From: Flavobacterium sp. 9AF
Lineage (GTDB): Bacteria > Bacteroidota > Bacteroidia > Flavobacteriales > Flavobacteriaceae
DNA length: 64,000 nucleotides
Reading direction: 5' to 3'
Assembly (NCBI RefSeq): GCF_902506265.1
Contig: NZ_LR733556.1
Span: 1,107,106-1,171,105, forward strand
Shown one piece after another: positions 17,714-26,108 of this stretch (position 1 is the first letter of the stretch; the number at the start of each line of letters is the position of its first letter). The position numbers were made by a program, and so were the translations under genes. The notes below the pieces were generated by a model. That model worked only from the letters and a program-made list of their open reading frames with translations. It ran no database searches and was not told the origin of the DNA.

Positions 17714-19042
17714 TTAATTAAAATAAATTTGATACTGAGCAATTACCGCACCTTTCCTAGTAATTTGATCTCCTTGTGTATTATAAACAGGCCTATCTTG
17801 ATAGGCAAGAGTAAATTTAGAAGTATGATTTGACAACAACCAATTAACACCAACATCATAAAAATTCATTGAATTATTTAATCTACCATAATTGGCATGT
17901 TGCAAGGAAATATAAGGCATTAATGTAGTTTTCCCAATCAGATTTTCTTTTAATTTATACCCTATCTGACCATAAACTATAGTTCCTGTTCCATACATAG
18001 GAAAATTATTACCCGATCCATTTAGAATGGCTGCATTATTATTACCATTTGCAGGATTCATTGGTCCAGAATTTCTAGTATAATTATCTCCAAAATCATA
18101 ATGAGTAATACTCACATAAGTACTTATAGCTTGCCCATTTGTACCAATAGGTGCGTCGTAATAAATGTCTACAGATAAATGAACCATATTTTTATTGATT
18201 GTATCACCCACTGCATTTAGTTTCCACATAGCATCTTTTTGATAAATGAAACCTGCACCAATATTTAAAACTTTCTTCTTCCCTAGATATGTTCCTGTCA
18301 TATAAGGTGTTGTATTGCTCTCTTGATCTTTAAATTGATATTGAAAGTAACCGTTCCATTGCATTTTAGGCGGAGCTGCTGAAAATGCCCAATTGGTATT
18401 TATAACTCCAGTGTAAGCCGATGATTTTTGAATAGCCATAGGTTGCGACATTACCAATCTATAATCAAACTTACCTAATTTTCCTTTAGCATAAATTGAT
18501 AATTTTCTTAAAAATTGATCTGTAACATCATTTGTTGTTTGTTGGAACAAGGGAGCATCAACTCCTAAAATAGTCCCAACAGATGGAGATGCAAATCTAG
18601 ACAAACCACTCCAAGCAGTAAGTCCAATTCCCAAAGATAGCTGTGTCTTGTCTAATGCATATTCACCTAAGGCATCGTGAACAAAAAAACCTTGTTTTCT
18701 ATCAGAAATGTTATTGTAATTGTTTTCTCCAAATTGAGAATACACAAAAACGCGATCCGTTAATTGCCCATAAAATTGCATACGATATCTACGAATACCT
18801 ATATCAGTCCCACTTGATTTTTCAATTCCAAATATGGTTGTTCCCGGATTATAATCCATACTTCTTAACCAAGCTTGAGTTAATAAAGTAAATTTAATAT
18901 AATTACTACCGTCTTCATTAAGATAAAATTTTCTATCTTTTATAAAACCATTACTTTCTGTTTTTTTATCTTCTTGAGCAAGCACTCCAAAAGTTGTTAG
19001 GAATAAGGCTATAATAGCCCAATTTTTAGCTAAGTTTTTCAT
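17714..19042 (-). CDS. Outer-membrane porin of the inorganic-carbon cluster
   Basis: A 442-residue protein with a signal peptide ending near TFGVLAQE and a beta-barrel body rich in alternating aromatic and polar residues (DIGIRRYRMQFYGQLTDRVF, FRYLVMSQP-like strands, NGYFQYQFKDQESN) up to an aromatic C terminus (IAQYQIYFN). It resembles phosphate-selective-porin-type barrels of Bacteroidota. It follows the SulP gene on the same strand, 61 bases apart, with a perfect hairpin in between, and the same strand also carries dabB and dabA upstream. I infer it lets bicarbonate or another small anion across the outer membrane; the substrate is not readable from the sequence. Confidence 0.75.
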   Translation of the reverse strand: MKNLAKNWAIIALFLTTFGVLAQEDKKTESNGFIKDRKFYLNEDGSNYIKFTLLTQAWLRSMDYNPGTTIFGIEKSSGTDIGIRRYRMQFYGQLTDRVFVYSQFGENNYNNISDRKQGFFVHDALGEYALDKTQLSLGIGLTAWSGLSRFASPSVGTILGVDAPLFQQTTNDVTDQFLRKLSIYAKGKLGKFDYRLVMSQPMAIQKSSAYTGVINTNWAFSAAPPKMQWNGYFQYQFKDQESNTTPYMTGTYLGKKKVLNIGAGFIYQKDAMWKLNAVGDTINKNMVHLSVDIYYDAPIGTNGQAISTYVSITHYDFGDNYTRNSGPMNPANGNNNAAILNGSGNNFPMYGTGTIVYGQIGYKLKENLIGKTTLMPYISLQHANYGRLNNSMNFYDVGVNWLLSNHTSKFTLAYQDRPVYNTQGDQITRKGAVIAQYQIYFN

Positions 19043-19057
19043 TTAATATTCTTTATG

Positions 19058-19093
19058 GATAGAGTTGAATAGTTTAAGCCATTCAACTCTATC
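19058..19093 (-). promoter_or_regulatory. Perfect hairpin between the SulP and porin genes
   Basis: GATAGAGTTGAAT at 19058-19070 and ATTCAACTCTATC at 19081-19093 form a 13-bp perfect stem with a 10-base loop. On the reverse strand no T run follows, so it is less likely a simple terminator than an attenuator or an RNA-stabilising hairpin that sets the porin level relative to SulP. Confidence 0.6.
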
Positions 19094-19103
19094 GTTCTAA
19101 TTC

Positions 19104-20702
19104 TTATTTGTTTTTTCTTCCTGAAAGTGGATGATCTGAAAGCGGTTTATGACTATCTAATCCTATAATGGTAACAGTACTGTTATCATGCGACTCATAA
19201 TCATGTTTAAAATGTTCTAAATTCTCCATTACGGAATGGTCAACTAATTTAGTTTTTTTCAAATCGATAGTCACATTAAATCCTGGAGGAATTGATTCCA
19301 GTTTACGTTTTACACCTAAGTAATTAGTGAAGATTGCTGCTTTGTCAATTTCTACTAAGTAGTTATTTCCTTCAAAAGAGACTAAGGTGGGTGCTTTAAA
19401 GAAAGAGGAAATAGGAGTTCCGTTTATGAGATGGATGATCATTTTTAAAACAATTCCAGCAGCAATTCCTACTAATAAATCTTCAAATAATGTAAAGAAA
19501 ATAGTAACTAAAAATATCGCTAATTGTTCTTTTCCAATTTTAAAAGTATGTATAAATTCTTTTGGATGTGCTAATTTTATACCTACAGTAATTAACATGG
19601 CCGCTAAAGCTGCATTGGGTATCATTTCTAAGATTGGTGCTGCTAATAAAACAAAAGCTAAAATAAAAAGTCCATGAAAAAAATTGGCCCAACGAGTTTT
19701 TGCCCCATTATTTACATTTGAAGAAGAACGAGCTACTTCAGAAATCATTGGTAAACCACCTAGAAAAGCTGCTAAAGTATTTCCAACACCCACTGCAATT
19801 AAATCTTTGTTCATATCTGATTTACGTTTAAATGGATCCATTAAATCAATCGCTTTAACAGTTAATAAAGACTCTAAAGAACCCACTAACGAGAACATAA
19901 CTACATATTTGATAAATACTCCCGTTTGAGAAAATCCATCAAAACTAGCATTAAATCCTAGACCATCAACAAAGTTTCCAATTTTTACTAATGCGTAAGC
20001 TGGTTCAGTCTCTTTAAAATGCATAAATAACTCACATGGAATAGCGAATAATAATACCACTAATGGAGCTGGAATCATTTTTATATTTTTATTTTTAATA
20101 TATGGCCATCCCATCATAATTGCTAAACTTACTACTCCAATAATAGTCGCTTTTGGATCCAAATTGATTATAAAATTTGGAATATTTGCTAATAATTCTA
20201 AAGGCCCTTTTCCTTTTGCAAGTGTAGGATTGTCATTAAGCAAAATAGGTATTTGTTTCGCTATAATAATTATTCCAATTGCCGCTAACATACCATGAAT
20301 AGCGGAAAGTGGAAAAAAATCCGCCAATTTACCTAATTTTAAAACACCAAATAAAATTTGAACAATACCAGCCACAACCATTGCTCCTAAAGCTAAATGC
20401 CAACCTAATTCTGCATTACCGGCTCCAAATTCACTTACTGCACCAGCAACGATAACAATCAATCCAGCAGCTGGTCCTTTAATAGTTAATCGAGAACCCA
20501 TTATAAGGCTCACCACTACTCCTCCTATTATTGCAGTGAGTAATCCCATAACAGGTGGAAACTCTGACGCTTTTGCAATACCTAAACTTAAAGGCAATGC
20601 TAATAAAAACACAATAAAACCAGATATTGCATCTGTTTTAAAATTTTCTTTTAATCCTGCTAAACCATCAGCAGGTATATATTTTTTTACTTTTGAATGC
20701 AT
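19104..20702 (-). CDS. SulP-family anion transporter with STAS domain
   Basis: A 532-residue inner-membrane protein with about 10-14 hydrophobic helices (start segment SGFIVFLLALPLSLGIAKAS, then TIKGPAAGLIVIVAGAVSEFG) and a C-terminal STAS domain (about residues 425-525, TIDLKKTKLVDHSVMENLEH). SulP proteins move sulfate, bicarbonate (BicA, sodium-dependent) and other anions. Here its neighbours are dabB and dabA, the parts of a dissolved-inorganic-carbon pump, and a porin, which favours bicarbonate as substrate; a sulfate transporter cannot be excluded. The 82-base gap to dabB contains a dispersed palindromic repeat. Confidence 0.85.
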   Translation of the reverse strand: MHSKVKKYIPADGLAGLKENFKTDAISGFIVFLLALPLSLGIAKASEFPPVMGLLTAIIGGVVVSLIMGSRLTIKGPAAGLIVIVAGAVSEFGAGNAELGWHLALGAMVVAGIVQILFGVLKLGKLADFFPLSAIHGMLAAIGIIIIAKQIPILLNDNPTLAKGKGPLELLANIPNFIINLDPKATIIGVVSLAIMMGWPYIKNKNIKMIPAPLVVLLFAIPCELFMHFKETEPAYALVKIGNFVDGLGFNASFDGFSQTGVFIKYVVMFSLVGSLESLLTVKAIDLMDPFKRKSDMNKDLIAVGVGNTLAAFLGGLPMISEVARSSSNVNNGAKTRWANFFHGLFILAFVLLAAPILEMIPNAALAAMLITVGIKLAHPKEFIHTFKIGKEQLAIFLVTIFFTLFEDLLVGIAAGIVLKMIIHLINGTPISSFFKAPTLVSFEGNNYLVEIDKAAIFTNYLGVKRKLESIPPGFNVTIDLKKTKLVDHSVMENLEHFKHDYESHDNSTVTIIGLDSHKPLSDHPLSGRKNK

Positions 20703-20720
20703 TTTAATATTTTTATTTGT

Positions 20721-20743
20721 GATCCAAAACTTGTTTCAGGATC
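20721..20743. repeat. Dispersed palindromic repeat between dabB and SulP
   Basis: GATCC at 20721-20725 and GGATC at 20739-20743 frame the core AAAACTTGTTTCA. The core is the widespread Bacteroidota intergenic element that encodes NLFQDL in false gene models. A second imperfect GATCTTTTGAT unit follows. Confidence 0.55.
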
Positions 20744-20784
20744 TTTTGATATTTATTTTTGAAATTGATCTTTTGATTTTCGAA

Positions 20785-22656
20785 TTATGACGATTTGTAA
20801 GGCAATTCATGATAAGTCTTAATATGCGGACCTAAAAACAATCGAGCATAAATTCTTATACCAGCAATTCCTGATACAATAAAACTTGAGGAAACGAAAA
20901 AGGCTAATACAATTTGGTTACTTTCTATGTGACTAAATAGTAAATCTTCACCTACAAAGGTGGTTGTAATTGGAAAACCCGTAACTCCTAAAACAGCTAA
21001 TAAAAAGAAAAATGCAAATCTAGGATGCTCGTATACATGTCCTAAATATTGATTCATAGAAATATTATCTTCCATTTTTCTTAGCTTAAGTAAAGCTACA
21101 AATCCTACAATTCCAGCTAAAACGACACCAAATAAATATACCCCAACTTCGTTATAATCAACTTTATCATTAAAAAGAACCGCAATAGCAATCCAAAAAT
21201 GATTGAGTACAATTAAAACCCAAGCCATAAATGGATTTTGACGTTCTGAAAAAGACTTAAATACAAAAACTAAACCTATAAAGGCAAATAATTCTGGTAA
21301 ATTAGAAACAATATAACTAGGTATCAAGTCTTTATATTCATAAAAAACTATACCTAAAACATATAGAGGTATAAAAAATATGAGTAGCGTTCTTAAATTA
21401 AAAAAATCTATAGATTTACCTATTATTTTTAATGGTTTCCATAATAGCGTATTCATCACCTCTTCTAACTTAAATTCTTTTAAACTTAGGATGTATAAAG
21501 AATATTCTATTCGTTTTGGAAGTGAATCTTCAATGGAATTTTCTTTCGGCTGATAATTATAAAATTGTTCTCTAATTAAATAACTTACTACCGAAGGTGA
21601 AACTAATAATTGATAGGTTCTTAAAAACGCATTCCCAACAAAATGGAATAATGCTAAAGTTTCTAGCCCTAAAGCAATTTCGATAAAAATCAATCCAATT
21701 TGTGATATCGAACTATAAGCAATCTGACTTTTAACTGAAGACTGTACTCTTGCCATTAAAGAAGCGGCTATACTTGTTGTAAATCCCATAAGTCCAATAG
21801 CAATGCGAATAGATGTTTGATTTTCCCAAAAAGGAAATGTTCTTAACATAAGAAAAACTCCTAAATGAACAGATAATGAACCGTAAAAAATTGCACTAGA
21901 AGGCGTTGGCCCTTCCATTGCTCTAGGTAACCAAGAAGAAAATGGTATTTGTGCTGATTTTGCAGCAGCAGCACAAGCCAAACACAATGCTACAAAGGCA
22001 CCTATAACAGAATGACTTTGTAAATGTTCATTAACTAAATTATAATTATTTAATTCAATAAAAGTGATGTTCTCATGAAATAAATGATGACTAGCCCACA
22101 TAGCCAAAATTACTCCTACATCGCCTATTCTATAGATTGAAAAAACTTTAAATGCATTCTTTACAGGCAAATATCTTTCTCTGTAAAATGCAATTAATAA
22201 AAATGATGATATTCCTATTATTTCCCAACCAATAAATAAAGTCTCAAAATTACCTGATAAAATAGCTAAATTATATCCAAAAAAGAAAAACAAAACCGTA
22301 TTAAAAAAACGTTTATATCCTTTCTCTCTATGCAGATAATAACGACTATAAGTGGTAATCATTGAAGTTAAAAGTGCTCCTACAAAAAGATAAACCGCAG
22401 TAACTTTATCAAAATAAAAATCAATAAAAAATTCATAATGAGAAGTCTTCATTAAAGTAAATTCTTTTAGATTTAAATCTAAAGTTCCTTCAATTATCCA
22501 AAAAACAATAAATATTGTTATACTTATTAATTGAGTAAAAACGGTTCCAAAAGCTACCCAAGAAATCACTGCTTCTTTCTTTTCTGGTATAAATAAACTA
22601 AAAACAAATCCTAAAAAAGGAAGTGCTATAAAAAATTGCAAAATTTCATTCATCAT
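20785..22656 (-). CDS. dabB: DabB, membrane subunit of the dissolved-inorganic-carbon pump
   Basis: A 623-residue polytopic protein of the NuoL/Mrp antiporter (proton-conducting) family, with the family core GWEIIGISSFLLIAFY and KSAQIPFSSWLPRAMEGPTP, plus ALLHAST-like spacing replaced by SSAIFYGSLSVHLGVFLMLR. In DAB systems this subunit couples the proton gradient to the cytoplasmic DabA, which turns CO2 into trapped bicarbonate. It is 3 bases downstream of dabA on the same strand, and the pair is diagnostic. A lone NuoL-like protein beside DUF2309 is not part of complex I. Confidence 0.92.
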   Translation of the reverse strand: MMNEILQFFIALPFLGFVFSLFIPEKKEAVISWVAFGTVFTQLISITIFIVFWIIEGTLDLNLKEFTLMKTSHYEFFIDFYFDKVTAVYLFVGALLTSMITTYSRYYLHREKGYKRFFNTVLFFFFGYNLAILSGNFETLFIGWEIIGISSFLLIAFYRERYLPVKNAFKVFSIYRIGDVGVILAMWASHHLFHENITFIELNNYNLVNEHLQSHSVIGAFVALCLACAAAAKSAQIPFSSWLPRAMEGPTPSSAIFYGSLSVHLGVFLMLRTFPFWENQTSIRIAIGLMGFTTSIAASLMARVQSSVKSQIAYSSISQIGLIFIEIALGLETLALFHFVGNAFLRTYQLLVSPSVVSYLIREQFYNYQPKENSIEDSLPKRIEYSLYILSLKEFKLEEVMNTLLWKPLKIIGKSIDFFNLRTLLIFFIPLYVLGIVFYEYKDLIPSYIVSNLPELFAFIGLVFVFKSFSERQNPFMAWVLIVLNHFWIAIAVLFNDKVDYNEVGVYLFGVVLAGIVGFVALLKLRKMEDNISMNQYLGHVYEHPRFAFFFLLAVLGVTGFPITTTFVGEDLLFSHIESNQIVLAFFVSSSFIVSGIAGIRIYARLFLGPHIKTYHELPYKSS

Positions 22657-22659
22657 TCC

Positions 22660-25149
22660 TTAATTTAAAATTCCTACTTGTAAATTTTCTTGTGATTTCT
22701 CTGCTAATTTTTGTACATCTTTTACATAATTAGCTTCTTTTTGAACTGGCAGATAGGATTCAAAATTCCCTTCTTCAAAATGAAACAAACCTCCTGTTTC
22801 TGGGTTAACTACAACAAGTTTTACCCATTCATTTATAAACCACTCATAAGTTGCCAGATTTTTGGTAATGGCATACTTAACAATTTCTGGATAATGTTCA
22901 ACTATTACTAATAGACGAACAGGGTCATGAACTTCAATCATTTGGCTTGGTAGTCCTGGTCTTAAATCGCCATCTATTCCATTAGCAACACCTATAAGTC
23001 CCATCACATTATGAGGCAATTTACTTCCTGCTCCTAATTTATGGTTATCAACTCTTGAAAAGTAATATTCTAAATTAATTCCGCCTCCAACTGGTGCAAC
23101 TGCTCCTAAAATACCTGCTAAATAATCTCCCGTAGGATCCACTGTGTAATCATAAGAGTTCATAAAAGAACGTCGATCTAAAAACAATTGTTTTGACAAA
23201 CTTCTACGCCCTACAATACACATCGCATTTGTAGCATGGTTAAGCTCAGGTCTTGGTTCAAACAGTGAAACAGAACGTCTTTTAATTTTTTCATGAACTT
23301 TTTCCAACGTTTGATTCGTTTTTACAGTATCAAAACGACGAGATCTTTCTTTAGCATTGAAATCCAATGCTTTGGTAAATGTTATCGCATTTTGTTGATG
23401 CAACATTTTATTTTCCTCAGATAATAGTTCTTCATCGTAAAAAGCAATTTCATCACGAGTCGTATCATGTAAAGCAGGTAAAAACTGAGTACTTTCTGGG
23501 ATAACAATTCCTCTTTCTTTTAAAATTGCTCTAACTTTGGGATGATTTATAGCAAAACAAGCAACTTTTGCATTTACTGAGCTTGGTCTTCCTGAACAAG
23601 CACCACAATCGTAGCCCGCATAATGTGTATTATTTACACTTGTTGCCCCATGACCTACAATATATACTATAGGTGCAAAATCTTTTACTAAGCCAATACT
23701 TTTAAGTAATCCTTCTGCTCTATTTGCCATTTCTTCAATAGAGAATCCAACTTGTAAATCATTTTCTTTATCATTTATATCGCTATTTTCAATAACTAGT
23801 TTTGATTTTTTGTTCAAATGCTTGAATGAAGCACTTGTAGCAGGTGTCATTGTAGGTTTGAAAATATTTATAAATAATTTAAAGGCAGCAGAAAAGCCTA
23901 AAGTTTGGCTTATAATCCAACCAAACAATAAGGAATGTGACTTTTTATTATAGTGGAAATCTTTAGCTTGCTTTTTCTTTCTATCTACTTCTTTAATTAA
24001 GTATTTTGGAGTGACTGGAGCGGGACAAAGTTTTGTATAAAATTTACCATTTACAGGTTTGTAAAAAAATTCAAAATTAAAAAAAGCTGCAGTCCCAAAA
24101 GTTTTAGAATACTTATCTAAACTTTCTACATATCTCCTAAAAGAACATTCCCTATCATCCATACAAAACATGGCTTGAAAACTAGCTTCGTCATTCTGAT
24201 TTGTAATTTCAAGATTTTGAATACCTGATAGCACTTGATCATAGAAGCTCCATTCAAAAATTTCTTGCCATAATGACAACACTTCATAGTATTCACTATA
24301 AGCAACAGGTTTAAATAGATGGATTGGTTCTTCTTTAAATCGATGGGCTAATGGCGCCCAATTTTCTCCAAACTTTTTATCTAAAGCATCTAATTCTAAT
24401 AATAATTCAAAGATAATTAGCTCTTCAAATGTGATTTTTCTTTTATCTAATAACGAGTTTGGATTATTTTCTATGGTAACAACCATACCACTCCATCCTG
24501 GATGCGAAAACTGCTGATCGAACAAATAGGTTTCAAAATAGGCTTCATTTCCAACGATAATGGATAAAAGCTCTGTAATTGAAGTTCCTTTTTCTAATAA
24601 TTCTTTTGCACGTTTGGTAGAAAAAATACCATTAAAACTATTTGCATTTAATTTTTTTAATGAATTTAAAAAACCCTCATTATGTACTGGAAATGACCAA
24701 ATTGATATTCCTTGGTCTAAATAACTACATAGTACTCTAAATAAAATTCCATGAGTTGATTTATCTAAGTTGATGGCGTATTCTTTTTTCCAAAAAGAAC
24801 GTAAATATCCGATACGACAAGTTAATTGCTCGTCATACTTTTTTGTAAGCAAATTGGTTTTCCAAGTTTGAAAATCTTTTTGCCCTTTCCTTTTGTTAAT
24901 TACAGATTCTAATACCGATTCTGAAATTTCTTTTTTTGAAAATCGGGTTCTAAAATCATTTAAAGACAAATATGTTTTGTATCCAAATATTTCAGAAGCT
25001 TCATGCAATGCTTCAAAAAAATGTTTTTTCTGAAAGGCATGTAAAGTATTATGATGTACAAAATCTTTCAACGGATTTTGCGCTGGTAAATAATGATTTA
25101 GGTGATGCAGAACATGATGTTCGTCAAAACCTACATGAGATGTATTCAT
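22660..25149 (-). CDS. dabA: DabA, carbonic-anhydrase-like subunit of the inorganic-carbon pump (DUF2309)
   Basis: An 829-residue protein of the DabA family. The zinc site of the beta-carbonic-anhydrase type is intact: Cys329 and Asp331 (MFCMDDRECSFRRY), His500 (IVGHGATS) and Cys515 (AGYDCGACSGRPSS); the 15-residue spacing of His and the last Cys equals that of the Halothiobacillus enzyme (C351, D353, H524, C539). DabA hydrates CO2 to bicarbonate on the cytoplasmic side and is driven by DabB. It heads the group dabA-dabB-SulP-porin. A hairpin (25183-25207) lies before its start. Confidence 0.95.
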   Translation of the reverse strand: MNTSHVGFDEHHVLHHLNHYLPAQNPLKDFVHHNTLHAFQKKHFFEALHEASEIFGYKTYLSLNDFRTRFSKKEISESVLESVINKRKGQKDFQTWKTNLLTKKYDEQLTCRIGYLRSFWKKEYAINLDKSTHGILFRVLCSYLDQGISIWSFPVHNEGFLNSLKKLNANSFNGIFSTKRAKELLEKGTSITELLSIIVGNEAYFETYLFDQQFSHPGWSGMVVTIENNPNSLLDKRKITFEELIIFELLLELDALDKKFGENWAPLAHRFKEEPIHLFKPVAYSEYYEVLSLWQEIFEWSFYDQVLSGIQNLEITNQNDEASFQAMFCMDDRECSFRRYVESLDKYSKTFGTAAFFNFEFFYKPVNGKFYTKLCPAPVTPKYLIKEVDRKKKQAKDFHYNKKSHSLLFGWIISQTLGFSAAFKLFINIFKPTMTPATSASFKHLNKKSKLVIENSDINDKENDLQVGFSIEEMANRAEGLLKSIGLVKDFAPIVYIVGHGATSVNNTHYAGYDCGACSGRPSSVNAKVACFAINHPKVRAILKERGIVIPESTQFLPALHDTTRDEIAFYDEELLSEENKMLHQQNAITFTKALDFNAKERSRRFDTVKTNQTLEKVHEKIKRRSVSLFEPRPELNHATNAMCIVGRRSLSKQLFLDRRSFMNSYDYTVDPTGDYLAGILGAVAPVGGGINLEYYFSRVDNHKLGAGSKLPHNVMGLIGVANGIDGDLRPGLPSQMIEVHDPVRLLVIVEHYPEIVKYAITKNLATYEWFINEWVKLVVVNPETGGLFHFEEGNFESYLPVQKEANYVKDVQKLAEKSQENLQVGILN

Positions 25150-25182
25150 TTTGAAATGAAATAAGATTAATACACAAGAAAA

Positions 25183-25207
25183 TTATTTATGACAACATCA
25201 TAAATAA
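25183..25207 (-). other. Hairpin upstream of dabA
   Basis: TTATTTATGA (25183-25192) and TCATAAATAA (25198-25207) form a perfect 10-bp stem around a 5-base loop, nested in a wider inverted repeat AATACAC/GTGTATT (25169-25175 and 25219-25225). It may end the upstream small gene or belong to the dabA leader. Confidence 0.5.
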
Positions 25208-25223
25208 ACAAGTATAAAGTGTA

Positions 25224-25610
25224 TTAAGAAAGATGAAATTTCCAATTGCAAAACAAATCGTATAGTGGTATACTTTGATTTGCATTAGGCTGAAATAAAT
25301 AATAAAATCTGTATTTAGATTCTAATTTTTGAAAAATTAATTTTGAGAGGTATTCTGAATGAGTAAAATTTTCAATTTCAAACTCTAGTTCAATTTCTTT
25401 TTCACTGAATGAAACTGATTCCTCGTTTGTATCAATTGTTACACTTGAAACTTTTAGATATTGGTCATCGTCTAGTACTTCTGTAAAAGTACCATTATGT
25501 TTGATTTTGTTACTGGTTGCAACAGTAGTATTGCTAACTAATAAACCTAAAAAAGGCAGTAAAAAAATACTAAGTAATATTTTACCAAACAATTCTTTTT
25601 TAAACTTCAC
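25224..25610 (-). CDS. Hypothetical secreted protein upstream of dabA
   Basis: A 128-residue protein with an N-terminal hydrophobic segment (KILLSIFLLPFLGLLVSN) that looks like a signal peptide or anchor and an acidic C-terminal part (DDDQYLKVSSVTIDTNE, SFSEKEIELEFEIENF) ending LYDLFCNWKFHLS. I recognise no family. It precedes dabA on the same strand by 74 bases; a hairpin separates them. A link to inorganic carbon uptake is possible only by position. Confidence 0.6.
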   Translation of the reverse strand: MKFKKELFGKILLSIFLLPFLGLLVSNTTVATSNKIKHNGTFTEVLDDDQYLKVSSVTIDTNEESVSFSEKEIELEFEIENFTHSEYLSKLIFQKLESKYRFYYLFQPNANQSIPLYDLFCNWKFHLS

Positions 25611-25704
25611 GACTCATCCTAAATATGATACAAATTTATTTCTTTTTTTGAATCGGAAGTTTTTTTTGAATTATTTTTTTAACAAAAAATAAAATTCAAT
25701 TATA

Positions 25705-25741
25705 AAACAAAAGAGGCTGTCAACATCTTGACAACCTCTTG
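25705..25741 (-). terminator. Terminator after the HMA-domain gene
   Basis: AAGAGGCTGTCAA at 25711-25723 pairs with TTGACAACCTCTT at 25728-25740 (one bulged position). On the reverse strand the stem is followed by TTGTTTTATAA. It ends the HMA/TonB-receptor transcript. Confidence 0.75.
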
Positions 25742-25746
25742 TTAAT

Positions 25747-26088
25747 TTATAATCTTTCATACTGACAACAACCATGCAACTTTTCATAATCTGCGTCAGT
25801 TGCTTTCACTTTACCCGCATCGTGACCCGCTTTAGCAATAGCTTTTTGCACATCTACTACTGAACATTTATTTTCATCAATAATTAAATGCAAATCTTTA
25901 TGATCAATATGCCAATCTGCGCTTTTCACACCTTTAACAGAAAAGGCCGCTTTTTCAATTCGCTTCTTGCACATTTCACAATTCCCATTAACTGCAAATT
26001 CTACTTTTTTATTTTTATCTTTTTTCTCTTGTGAAAAACTTACCAGTGAAAATAAACTTACCAGTAAAATCATTATAATTTTTTTCAT
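25747..26088 (-). CDS. Secreted heavy-metal-associated (HMA) domain protein
   Basis: A 113-residue protein with a signal peptide (MKKIIMILLVSLFSLVSFSQ) and one HMA fold. The metal-binding GNCEMCKKRIE motif places Cys37 and Cys40 as in CopZ-like chaperones, and a CC pair (HGCCQYERL) lies near the C terminus. Being exported, it is predicted to bind copper or a similar metal in the periplasm. It lies 20 bases after a TonB-dependent receptor on the same strand, next to an HYC_CC_PP protein, which together suggest a metal-handling cluster. The exact metal is an inference. Confidence 0.85.
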   Translation of the reverse strand: MKKIIMILLVSLFSLVSFSQEKKDKNKKVEFAVNGNCEMCKKRIEKAAFSVKGVKSADWHIDHKDLHLIIDENKCSVVDVQKAIAKAGHDAGKVKATDADYEKLHGCCQYERL

Positions 26089-26108
26089 CTTTTTTATTTT
26101 AAAGTTAC

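Noticed and set aside
20536-20790. 84-codon forward frame ending NLFQDL-type peptide
   Set aside because: Made from antisense of SulP plus a dispersed intergenic repeat (VIQNLFQDL peptide is typical of such repeats).
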